A DNA stretch of 44,563 nucleotides from Chlorobiaceae bacterium (GTDB lineage Bacteria; Bacteroidota; Chlorobiia; Chlorobiales; Chlorobiaceae): contig JAAXWP010000018.1 in NCBI GenBank assembly GCA_013334925.1, positions 1-44,563 on the forward strand, given 5' to 3'. Each line of letters begins with the position of its first letter. Positions within the stretch are counted from its first letter, which is position 1. Below the pieces are notes generated by a model. The model saw only the letters and a program-made list of their open reading frames with translations. It did not search any database and had not been told where the DNA came from. Shown one piece after another: positions 1 to 7,734 of this stretch. The position numbers and the translations under genes are program-made.

Positions 1-108
1 AGCCTGCTTCAGGGCTCCGCCGATGTAGGCAACCCAGCTTGGCGTCCAGTTGCCTGCAATCTCTGCGCCGCCTGAGTGATAATTCGGCTGAATCATCAGA
101 ATCTTCAT
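1..108 (-). CDS. bchE: Anaerobic Mg-protoporphyrin IX monomethyl ester cyclase BchE, N-terminal fragment
   Basis: Only the first 36 codons lie in the window; the gene runs off the left edge. The start ATG is at 108-106, with a purine-rich GGAGGGTGGAGAC stretch just upstream as ribosome binding site. The protein opens [19 protein letters not shown] and continues [12 protein letters not shown], which I recognise as the conserved opening of BchE, a cobalamin-binding radical SAM enzyme that forms the isocyclic E ring of (bacterio)chlorophyll without oxygen. BchE is B12-dependent, which links it to the cobalamin operon 6 kb away. The radical SAM cysteines lie outside the window, so a paralogous B12/radical SAM protein cannot be fully excluded. 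Confidence 0.8.
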   Translation of the reverse strand, partial: MKILMIQPNYHSGGAEIAGNWTPSWVAYIGGALKQA

Positions 109-291
109 CTGTCTCCACCCTCCGGATTTATTGGTTTGATTGTAAAGGGCATCTCTAAAAAAATGAGCACCTCACAAGAGTGCCATCAACCCCGTGCAAT
201 GAGGCAACTCCCTGTGGATGCATCAAATGAGCGCAGAGCCCGTACTGCGTCGTCGCTATTTTTCGTGAGTGCTTTCATGATGTGCCCTACT

Positions 292-314
292 ACTGATACA
301 AATTTAGTATCAGT
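292..314. promoter_or_regulatory. Perfect inverted repeat upstream of bchE
   Basis: ACTGATAC and GTATCAGT form a perfect 8-bp inverted repeat around a 7-nt AT spacer, 184 nt upstream of the bchE start. On the + strand it is followed by TTTTT, so it could be an intrinsic terminator. However, no + strand gene ends here, and an operator for the divergent bchE promoter is equally possible. Function is inferred only from symmetry and position. Confidence 0.4.
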
Positions 315-543
315 TTTTATCAAAATCAAACCATTTCTGACGGAAACATGCCTGAATCCATCAGAACGGCAGCGGTTATGTATTGACCAGGCAGGGAACC
401 TGACCGGAGTCACCTTAACCGTCGATCAAAACTGCCGCAGCCTTATTACTCCGGCGACTAAAGGACGCAAAAGTATTCCAGGCCCAAACTGTCATCCTGA
501 ACGAAGTGAAGGATCCATCTTCAATCACCACAATATTTTATGG

Positions 544-695
544 ATGAGGCTGTCTCAAAAGCACCAATAAAGCCGCTTACTGACGCCAGTTCGTTCACTT
601 TTTCTGTCATTCTGAGTCCGACACAGTCGGGATCAGGATGACATTCAGGCACAAACGCAAAACACATAGGTGAATCCCTTCTGAGACAGCCTCAT
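544..695. repeat. 152-bp MITE-like element with 14-bp inverted ends
   Basis: The segment starts ATGAGGCTGTCTCA (544-557) and ends with its exact reverse complement TGAGACAGCCTCAT (682-695). Inside is CTGTCATTCTGAGTCC, the same string that opens the repeat at 13016 in the cobalamin operon, followed by a partly mirrored GGATGACA. It codes for nothing obvious. The half-end GAGGCTGTCTCA recurs at about 19376. Small size, perfect ends and recurrence suggest a non-autonomous mobile repeat; no target-site duplication was established. Confidence 0.6.
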
Positions 696-740
696 GACAA
701 CCAGTAACAAACCAAATTGACACGTTTAATTGCCGCGGCA

Positions 741-1133
741 TTAATCCCGCCGTTTTATGTAGCCCAGTCCTGAAAACGTTGCCACCAGCGATCCGTCCTC
801 ATCCTGTATGGCAACCTTGTAACCGCAGATCTTCTTGCCCGTGCTCTCCGCTCTGGCTTCCGCCCTGATATAGGCGCCAGTGGGAGCCTTGAAGTATGAA
901 ATGGAAGCGTTGATGCCCACTGTTGTGCTCCCATCCGCATTGCTCGCCACGCCAAACGCATAATCGGCAAGCGTGAAGATCGCGCCCCCCTGAACGATAT
1001 TGATGCCGTTTTTATGCTTGTCCTCGATCTTCAGCTCAAGCAGCGCATATCCCGGAGATACCTCCAGGATCTCGATGCCCAGCAACTGCGCAAACCGGTC
1101 GTTTTTAACGTTTTTCAGCATGTCCTGCTCCAT
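741..1133 (-). CDS. PaaI-family hotdog-fold thioesterase
   Basis: A 130-residue protein of the usual length for single-domain hotdog acyl-CoA thioesterases (PaaI/YbgC-like). The central stretch NGINIVQGGAIFTLADYAF is the family signature around the active site: the Gly-Gly and Leu-Ala-Asp are present, and the position that is often His in PaaI is Gln, a common variant. The start at 1133 follows GGGAGGACG with tight spacing; the internal ATG at 1121 has GGAG better placed and is an alternative start. The acyl substrate cannot be read from sequence. It is monocistronic, with no functionally linked neighbour. Confidence 0.8.
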   Translation of the reverse strand: MEQDMLKNVKNDRFAQLLGIEILEVSPGYALLELKIEDKHKNGINIVQGGAIFTLADYAFGVASNADGSTTVGINASISYFKAPTGAYIRAEARAESTGKKICGYKVAIQDEDGSLVATFSGLGYIKRRD

Positions 1134-1397
1134 CGTCCTCCCTTGTTACGTTGCATATCCGGATCGAACGCGACCCCCTGACCATCAACGGCGTTCACCT
1201 GCGAATCCAGCATCCTGAAAAGCACCTGCAATAACGGGTCAGCAAAATTCGAAACCGAATCAGAAGTTATTGTTCTATGCTTTTGATTCAATTGAACTTA
1301 ATGAAATTGCTCATCACCAAAAACCGTCAACCGCCCGATCTGAAGTGTAATGGTTTGTCGCATTATGACGATCAGTCTTATCCGCTCGATAGCCAGA

Positions 1398-1976
1398 TCA
1401 GATATAAATCTCGACGTCCGGGAGGTTGGACAGGACCTGGTCATACGTTTCATAGCGTTCGAGCACTTCCACCACAGGCAGAAGCGGTTCTGCCCATATC
1501 TCCGGGAGATCGCGTTCCTGCGGCTCCCTGATCCGGAAAGCAAGGCACGCTTCCGGAGGATTGAACTGTGCATCGATGCCCGGCTTGTTTCCTCTCGCAT
1601 CGATACGGTACCAGCCGAAATCATGGAGGTAAACAGCGTTCAGGCCATGCAGGCAGTAGGGCGCCCCACTATCCCCTACCGACAGACGCTGATAACAAAG
1701 CCCGGTGGGGATACCGTTGGCTCTGAGCAAAGCGGCAAGCAAATGGCTCTTTGCATAGCAGTATCCTGTCCTGTACCGCAACACATCCGATGCTTTGCAG
1801 GTGACCGGGTTCAGCCTGAAATCCGAGCTATGCCGGATCTCGTCCCTGACGAACTCGAAGCACAGGCGGACAAGCTCGTATTCGGAACCGGCACGGCCCG
1901 CCAGCGCAAAAGCAAGGGCCCGGACCTCAGGAGCATCGAAATCGACGTATGTGCTGGCAGCGAGATAGCGCTTCAT
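1398..1976 (-). CDS. Transglutaminase-like cysteine protease-fold protein
   Basis: A 192-residue protein when started at MKRYLAAS (ATG at 1976). The frame stays open 74 codons further upstream, but that part is low-complexity and carries no family motif, so the shorter start is preferred although its ribosome site is weak. A transglutaminase core triad is visible: Cys73 in RTGYCYAKSHLLAALLRANG, His110 in YCLHGLNAVY and Asp126 in WYRIDARGNKPG. Bacterial members of this superfamily are mostly predicted cysteine proteases or amidases of unknown substrate. No signal peptide is seen with the short start, so it is probably cytoplasmic. Confidence 0.75.
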   Translation of the reverse strand: MKRYLAASTYVDFDAPEVRALAFALAGRAGSEYELVRLCFEFVRDEIRHSSDFRLNPVTCKASDVLRYRTGYCYAKSHLLAALLRANGIPTGLCYQRLSVGDSGAPYCLHGLNAVYLHDFGWYRIDARGNKPGIDAQFNPPEACLAFRIREPQERDLPEIWAEPLLPVVEVLERYETYDQVLSNLPDVEIYI

Positions 1977-2360
1977 GTTCTTGCGATGTAACGGTAAAGC
2001 AGGCCTCTGTGCCAGCGGAAGCAAAAAGTCCCATCCACCATTTCCGAAAAGATTTGAACCTGTATCCGTCAACTTAGGGAATCTGCAGATTTCTGAAGCA
2101 TTATCCGTCTGACAAGCCACTTGCACCGTCAAACGCTCAGCGATTTTGAGTCCTTCACCCCTGTTCATGATTTTGCATGTAGCGAACAAAGTCCCCAAGG
2201 CTCCCCATCAACTACACATTTTGTATTGATCGAGATACTAACTTCATTAAATTCATATACTTGAATCTTTCGCAGACAGGGATTCAGGCGGCCAGGAAAG
2301 CATGGTTTTACCTCATGGTCACAAGCAGGTCTGTATCAACTTCCCATTTCAATCATCAAA

Positions 2361-3092
2361 ATGAAACGAACTGCCAGATTTCTTCTGATTTCACTCATGG
2401 TCGCAACTTCGGCGTGTTCCGGCAAAACGGATTCAGGCAAACCCGGAACGGACATCGGAATCTCGACAGACTCTTCCCCGAAACGCTACGAACTGAAATC
2501 GGGTATCGTACACTACGAAATGTCCCAAACCATGGGTATGAAAACCCAGGAAACCCTCTATTTCGACGATTATGGCAGAAAAGAGGCTCGGGAAAGCATA
2601 ACAGAGGCCAACATCATGGGAATCAGGACCCGTGAACACAAAATGACGATCACCAACGGGGACTATGTCATCAACTTCGATATCGAAAAATCGACCAATG
2701 GCAAGGATGAAACGAGCCGCGAAGCGACCAGAACGAATATCAAAGAGTTCAGGCAGATGGCCATGGCGATGGGCAGCATGATGGACCCTGTCGAGCTGAA
2801 AAAGAACATGGATTATCGTGAAGAGGGAACCGAAACGATAGCCGGAGTGACCGGTACGAAATTTTCCGTGTCACTCGACAAAGGGCAATCGGCAGAGCGG
2901 GTCTATGGTGTCCTGTACAAGAACATCTCCATGAAAAGCCAGATGGGGCCGATTCAGATAAAAGCCACCAAAATCGAGGAAAACGTAGCCGTTCCAGCCT
3001 CGAAATTTGAAGTCCCTGCCGGATATACCATCAAAGATGTGAACCTGCAGGAAGAGATGGACAAAGCCTCTGCTGCAGGAGCTGAAAAGTAA
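2361..3092 (+). CDS. Predicted lipoprotein of unknown function
   Basis: A 243-residue protein with a basic n-region, a hydrophobic stretch (residues 7-16) and Cys19 in VATSAC, a plausible but not ideal lipobox (Thr at -3), so signal peptidase II processing is predicted. The mature part begins with a Gly/Ser/Thr/Asp-rich linker and continues as a hydrophilic, beta-prone domain (EYREEGTETIAGVTG is typical of its texture). I do not recognise a catalytic motif. The second half resembles DUF4412-like periplasmic proteins in character, which is only an impression. It stands alone on the + strand and is followed by a hairpin at 3133-3166. Confidence 0.65.
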   Translation: MKRTARFLLISLMVATSACSGKTDSGKPGTDIGISTDSSPKRYELKSGIVHYEMSQTMGMKTQETLYFDDYGRKEARESITEANIMGIRTREHKMTITNGDYVINFDIEKSTNGKDETSREATRTNIKEFRQMAMAMGSMMDPVELKKNMDYREEGTETIAGVTGTKFSVSLDKGQSAERVYGVLYKNISMKSQMGPIQIKATKIEENVAVPASKFEVPAGYTIKDVNLQEEMDKASAAGAEK

Positions 3093-3132
3093 AACCAGAT
3101 TGGTTTTGCCATCCTGTTTGTCTTTGAGTTAA

Positions 3133-3166
3133 GTTTGTGGGGCTGCAACTGGTGCACCCCACAAAC
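3133..3166 (+). terminator. Hairpin after the lipoprotein gene
   Basis: GTTTGTGGGG pairs perfectly with CCCCACAAAC, and the loop side can add a further TGCA/TGCA pairing. It lies 40 nt after the stop codon. There is no clear T-run, so termination efficiency is uncertain. Confidence 0.55.
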
Positions 3167-3203
3167 CTGTCTGCCCACATCGCTTCACCTCACAAACAAC
3201 ACG

Positions 3204-3486
3204 GGGGACATTGTAGAGTAAGCGCAATAACAAAAATAAGAGAAGTAAAGATCTGATCTGATACACCACTGCGTTGGTGCTGACCCTCAACTATATAAGG
3301 CGTTTCGTCAAGCGATATGCCGTACCCATCGACGGACTCATTGCCATCCCCGGCAACGGAGTTCTCCCGGCTCCAGACCTTAAAACTGCTACAGATATCC
3401 CCTTTTTCATGATACAATGCATCATGCTGAAACGTCACCCCGCGATCGATCCCCGGCAGGGCCACGAGGCGACTTGCCCGGAACAT
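3204..3486 (-). pseudogene. Decayed, internally deleted REP-associated Y1 transposase
   Basis: The segment aligns by eye with both ends of the intact elements at 29102-30253 and 36922-38005. The N-terminal part reads MFRASRLVALPGIDRGVTFQ against MPRGPRLDAPG...IERGVIFQ, with a short deletion. It then jumps to the C-terminal part (EKGDI ... YGISLDETP ... GVSDQ against EKGISL ... YGLSLAETA ... GVTTNAV). The 3' end carries GGGGACATTGTAGAGTAAG, a mutated form of the element terminus GGGGACGTTGTACTGTAAG. The catalytic HUH and Tyr region is gone, so this is a dead relic older than the other copies. Confidence 0.75.
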
Positions 3487-3652
3487 CCTGCATTGCTCCT
3501 TTTGTCTTCAGCACCCTATTATCGCAGACCACATTGCCGGATTTCGTGAATATCATATAAATTGCAGCTATATCATGCCTCGACGTATCTGCCAGTTTGG
3601 AGAGACTCCCTTTCCCGTATCAGCATCTTTCTGATCTGAATCCATTCTGGTT

Positions 3653-5455
3653 ATGGCATACTACAAGAACATCTGTTTTGTCGAGGCGCCACAGGCGATT
3701 GTCACGCCATTTCCGAGATATATCAGCGATTGCATCGGGGTATGTTACCTGGCTGCCGCGGTCGAAGAGATCGTCGAAAGCATGGCGATGCCCGAAAACT
3801 ACTACAACGAAGGCATTTTCGACAGTTTCGAGCGATTGCTGAAACAACGATCTTTCGATCTGGTGGCCATCTCCTCGATGACCGGAGCCTTCAACAATGC
3901 GGTGCGGCTGGCACAAATAGCCAGGAAACACGGAATTACAGTCGTGATGGGCGGTTTTCATCCGACAGCCATGCCCGAAGAGGCGCTCGACCGGGGAGGC
4001 GCCGATCTGGTGGTGATCGGTGAAGGCGAAATGACCTTCAGGGAACTGGTGCTGCAGGGGCCATCGCGCAATATCAAGGGACTTGTCTGGAAGGAGAACG
4101 GCGAGTACATCCATACAGGAATGCGGGAGCTGATCACGGACATCGATTCGATCCGGTTACCGCTCCGCTCGATCCGTCCCGAACGGTTCGGAGAGAAAAG
4201 CGAAGATTACACCATCGACACCATCTACACTTCACGCGGCTGCCCGTGGGCCTGCTCCTTCTGTGCCAACGACAGGATGCACAAACAGTGGCGGGGCCGG
4301 AGCGCGGAGAATGTCGTCGAGGAGATCGCCCTGATTCACGATCCGAAGAAGAGAAAGCTCCTGAAAATCTGGGATGCGAACTTCCTGACCAACATCAGGC
4401 GAGCTGAGGAGATCTGCGACCTGATGATCGAGCGCGGCCTGACCAATTTCAGGATCATGACCGAGACAAGGGCCAAGGATGTGATTCGGGCCGAGCGGAT
4501 TCTGCCCAAACTCCACCAGGCCGGACTCAGAAAGGTGGGGCTTGGCATCGAAAGCCCCAATCCGGAAACACTCGTAAAAATGAACAAGCAGAACCGGCTC
4601 GACGATGTCGCCCGGGCTATCGGGCTGCTTGGGAAACTGCGCATCGGCGTCGATGGCTATTTTATTGTCGGGCACCACAGCGAAACCGAAGCTGATACCA
4701 TAACGTATCCGGAATTTGCCCGCTCGCTCGGCCTGAAAAATGTGCTGTTCTTTGCCATGACGCCCTATCCGGGCACGCAGATTTTCGAGGAGTACCGCAG
4801 CCAGGGCAACATCACCTCGTACGATTGGGATCTCTATAACAACTTCTGCCCGGTGGTGAAAACCGAGTCCATGAGCAATGAGCGGCTGATGACGATGATG
4901 GTGTACTGCTACGTGGCATTCTTCAATTACCGGACCCTGCTGAAACAGGAGAGCGAGCGTGGAATGGTATGGATTTTCCTGAGGGATCTCTTCCAGTTTA
5001 TCTTTGTGGCCCTGGTAAACCGGAGACTGAACGAACAGGAGATCGCATCAACGATCTACAACGCATTCGCATGTTATGCAAACACGGCTCCCCGCATCGA
5101 CTATCCATCAAAGAATACCCTGAAACGGCCGGTATCCCTGTTCCTTGAAGAGTCTGAGGGCAGGCGTATCGAGTTCCGTATCACCCAGGAGGCCGACCGG
5201 CGGATACTGACCATTCAGTCAGGTTCTTCAACCGCTCAGGATGGAGGACATGTTGTGAACATCAGAGCAGCGGTCGAAGCCGCATCATCGGTTTCCGAAG
5301 AGGTGTTCATGCGCTTTCTGTACAGGAAAGAGCTTATACGCAACAATCCATCCGTAAAGACCCGCCAGTGGCTGGCACTCGCTTCCGACCCCGACATCCG
5401 CCGCTCTGCCATCGCTTTTTATCGCCTGTATCGGACCTGCTCACGGAAAGAGTGA
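3653..5455 (+). CDS. Cobalamin-binding-domain radical SAM enzyme
   Basis: A 600-residue protein with the two-domain plan of class B/BchE-like enzymes. The N-terminal Rossmann-like B12-binding domain (about 5-150) includes VVMGGFHPTAMPEEAL and VIGEGE; a radical SAM barrel follows with CPWACSFC (Cys197, Cys201, Cys204) for the 4Fe-4S cluster. A helical C-terminal extension of about 170 residues follows. In Chlorobiaceae such proteins include BchE, the BChl side-chain methylases BchQ and BchR, and several uncharacterised paralogues. I cannot tell which this is, so no symbol is given. Its presence adds to the demand for B12. It is not in an operon; the start at 3653 lacks a strong ribosome site. 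Confidence 0.8.
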   Translation: MAYYKNICFVEAPQAIVTPFPRYISDCIGVCYLAAAVEEIVESMAMPENYYNEGIFDSFERLLKQRSFDLVAISSMTGAFNNAVRLAQIARKHGITVVMGGFHPTAMPEEALDRGGADLVVIGEGEMTFRELVLQGPSRNIKGLVWKENGEYIHTGMRELITDIDSIRLPLRSIRPERFGEKSEDYTIDTIYTSRGCPWACSFCANDRMHKQWRGRSAENVVEEIALIHDPKKRKLLKIWDANFLTNIRRAEEICDLMIERGLTNFRIMTETRAKDVIRAERILPKLHQAGLRKVGLGIESPNPETLVKMNKQNRLDDVARAIGLLGKLRIGVDGYFIVGHHSETEADTITYPEFARSLGLKNVLFFAMTPYPGTQIFEEYRSQGNITSYDWDLYNNFCPVVKTESMSNERLMTMMVYCYVAFFNYRTLLKQESERGMVWIFLRDLFQFIFVALVNRRLNEQEIASTIYNAFACYANTAPRIDYPSKNTLKRPVSLFLEESEGRRIEFRITQEADRRILTIQSGSSTAQDGGHVVNIRAAVEAASSVSEEVFMRFLYRKELIRNNPSVKTRQWLALASDPDIRRSAIAFYRLYRTCSRKE

Positions 5456-5873
5456 GGTTCAGGGCATAGCTGCAACATAGACTGTCAAACAATTTTACGT
5501 TTGTGAGCAGAAACAGGATACCCTGTGTATTGTCCAGGACAAGCTCGCCGGCAAGCCGCTGATTATCACCTGGGCTCTGATGAAGCACAAAGAGATGTTT
5601 GCCTATGAAAAGCTGAGCTATTGCTGACCAACGGCTTCCAGTGCATCGATTCGGCAGAGTAAACTGCGTTCTGACTAACGTTGATACAGCGAACTCGTGC
5701 GAGACATTTCAAGGCTCACACCCGAATCCTGGAACCCGGAAAACGGATACTTGACAGGCATTCATCAACATGTCGTATATCTGATAGAAATACAAAATAT
5801 ACAAGTGGTCACCTGTGAACATCCCGCCTCGTCAACACATGCTTTTTCAAGCGTTTGACAAGGTTATTCGCTG
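5456..5873. other. Gene-free spacer with possible transposase tail relic
   Basis: No intact gene is seen. A short + strand frame at about 5548-5625 (GKPLIITWALMKHKEMFA, then stop) has the feel of a transposase C-terminus, but I cannot assign a family. The part from about 5810 onward recurs, diverged, at 43167-43268 downstream of a cbiD tail remnant. A weak hairpin (TTTGACA/TGTCAAA at about 5856-5877) just after the cbiJ-cbiD stop could be the operon terminator. Confidence 0.35.
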
Positions 5874-7724
5874 TCAAAAAATATTTGCGTCTGGATTGTG
5901 CACTATAGGATGCCCCTCCATGTCAAACAGCACGAAGGTCAGCGGTGTGGTTGGAAGCCATTGCCGGCAAGCACTATGGCAAGCTTTGGCAATAGCGTCG
6001 TAAAATGGTTCATCGCTGCTAAAGGGGATGAGGTCGATCATGTTCCGGACGAGATGGAGATCGGCAAGCCGGCTGACAATTTCCGAAGTGTAACCGAGAT
6101 TTGTAGCAAGGGTAGCAAGCCATTGGGGATTAAGGTGGACAACGCGGCTGGAGAGGTCTGGCTGGCCCTGGGCAAGTTTGGTGGCTTTGGCAAGCATAAC
6201 GCCGACGACAACACGACTGAAACCGCCATATTTGTGCACGAGTTCGAGGGTGCGCCCGATGAAGTTACCGTAGTGGATGCTTGCCAGCTCGGGCAGATCA
6301 TGGTAAAGCGCGCGAAGATGGCGCTCGCCACGGAGACCGGAGGTGAGGGCTAAAGTAGTGCAGCCGTTGGCAGCGGCAACGCTGATGGACTGGTGAATAC
6401 TGGCGAGCCAGGCCTCCATCGAGTAGGGGACAACCTCACCGCTGGTGCCAAGGATCGAAATTCCACCGGTGATGCCGAGCCGAGCGTTCATCGTTTTGCA
6501 AGCGACAATATCCCCACCCGGCGCCGAAATCGTAACTGCTACAGCGTGACAAAGATTGCGTTGCCGCAGCTCTCCGACGATACACTCCCGAATCATCCTG
6601 CGCGGCACCGGGTTGATCGCCGGTTCGCCAGGTGGAATCTCAAGCCCCGGCAACGTGACTTTACCTACGCCCTCACCTTGCAGAAACAGCACCTTGTCCG
6701 GCTCACTGTCCGCCACGTGCGAAACTTCGCTGACAATCAAAATACCGTGCGTCACGTCGGGATCATCGCCTGCGAACTTCCGAACACCACAACGCGCCCG
6801 CCCTTTATCAGCGTTGTACGTAACAATCCCGAAGCTCGCTACATTACCGGACGGAAGAGTAATCGTAACCGAATCGGGCGCAGTGCCGTCCAGCAACATG
6901 ATCATCGCTGCTTTCGTAGCGGCAGCTGCGCAGGCTCCGGTGGTATAGCCCGTTCGGAGCGCCTTCAGAGCAGAGAGTTCCGTCAGGCTTTTTTCAAGTT
7001 CCCGGACGGAGAATACCACCGTATCGAAGGGCTGGGCCTGAGGGCGGCGGATGACGATGAGCGGAATCCCGCACCTTTCGGCGACCCGAAGCTTCGAAGA
7101 GAAAAAACCGGATTCACCACTCTCCTTGACGAGCAGGCAATCGACGCCATGCCCCCTCACCAGCGCTTCTAGTTCTTCGTCCGAACCGTCGGGACTCATC
7201 GGCAGCAGCTTGGCTTCGGGAAAGCCTTCTTGCCGCGCAAGCTCCATCGATGCCGTTGACGGCATGATGCGCAACAGCATATCGCGCCGCTCCCACCACG
7301 GACGCAACGGGGCGACGGACTGCACGCCGGTGAGCGCAAGCAGTTTAGCGGGATCGAGACGTTCGAGCAGCGTGATGGTTTCGGTGAAATTGGCGACGGA
7401 GTGGAGGCCCGCACTATCCGGCAAGGATGATGCTGGTCTGTCAAAGCGAATCAACCGGACGGCAAGACGGTTACAGACTTCGAATAGTGATTTGTGCAAT
7501 CGCGCTGCGAAAGGGTGCGCAGCATCAATGACGAGCCTGACACCGCGCGAAGAGACGAGCTCCGCAAGCGACGCATCGTCAAGTGCGCCATGGCGGAACT
7601 CGCCGTGCATGGCCGCGAACGGCTCAACGCGGGTTTTGGTCGAATATATGAAGAACATGGAGAGCCGGTCGAGCAAGGCTGCCGCCTGCCGCCCCTCGGT
7701 CGTGCCGCCGAAAAGCAGAATCAT
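5874..7724 (-). CDS. cbiJ-cbiD: CbiJ-CbiD fusion: cobalt-precorrin-6A reductase / cobalt-precorrin-5B C1-methyltransferase
   Basis: The start at 7724 is fixed by GAGGAGGACGGC directly before ATG; the open frame extends further upstream only over the previous gene. Residues 1-245 are CbiJ/CobK (opening MILLFGGTTEGRQ, then DAAHPFA at 67-73 and KESGESGFF near 200), the NADH-dependent reductase of cobalt-precorrin-6A. Residues 255-616 are CbiD, starting with the hallmark LRTGYTTGACAAAATKAA, which methylates C1 of cobalt-precorrin-5B to give 6A. The fusion therefore joins two successive steps in one chain. It is the last gene of the operon, 10 nt after cbiG-cbiF. A diverged copy of its 3' end lies at 41938-43268. 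Confidence 0.92.
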   Translation of the reverse strand: MILLFGGTTEGRQAAALLDRLSMFFIYSTKTRVEPFAAMHGEFRHGALDDASLAELVSSRGVRLVIDAAHPFAARLHKSLFEVCNRLAVRLIRFDRPASSLPDSAGLHSVANFTETITLLERLDPAKLLALTGVQSVAPLRPWWERRDMLLRIMPSTASMELARQEGFPEAKLLPMSPDGSDEELEALVRGHGVDCLLVKESGESGFFSSKLRVAERCGIPLIVIRRPQAQPFDTVVFSVRELEKSLTELSALKALRTGYTTGACAAAATKAAMIMLLDGTAPDSVTITLPSGNVASFGIVTYNADKGRARCGVRKFAGDDPDVTHGILIVSEVSHVADSEPDKVLFLQGEGVGKVTLPGLEIPPGEPAINPVPRRMIRECIVGELRQRNLCHAVAVTISAPGGDIVACKTMNARLGITGGISILGTSGEVVPYSMEAWLASIHQSISVAAANGCTTLALTSGLRGERHLRALYHDLPELASIHYGNFIGRTLELVHKYGGFSRVVVGVMLAKATKLAQGQPDLSSRVVHLNPQWLATLATNLGYTSEIVSRLADLHLVRNMIDLIPFSSDEPFYDAIAKACHSACRQWLPTTPLTFVLFDMEGHPIVHNPDANIF

Positions 7725-7734
7725 GCCGTCCTCC

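Larger units (their letters stand above)
109..740. other. Gene-free repeat-bearing spacer
   Basis: I see no convincing gene in these 632 bases. The open frames here lack recognisable motifs and ribosome binding sites. The region holds the palindrome at 292-314, a dispersed-repeat fragment (GTCATCCTGAACGAAGTG and following, 490-516) and the inverted-repeat element at 544-695. Confidence 0.6.

Noticed and set aside
76-570. 164-codon + strand frame
   Set aside because: Covers the antisense of the bchE start and dispersed repeats; no ribosome site or motif.
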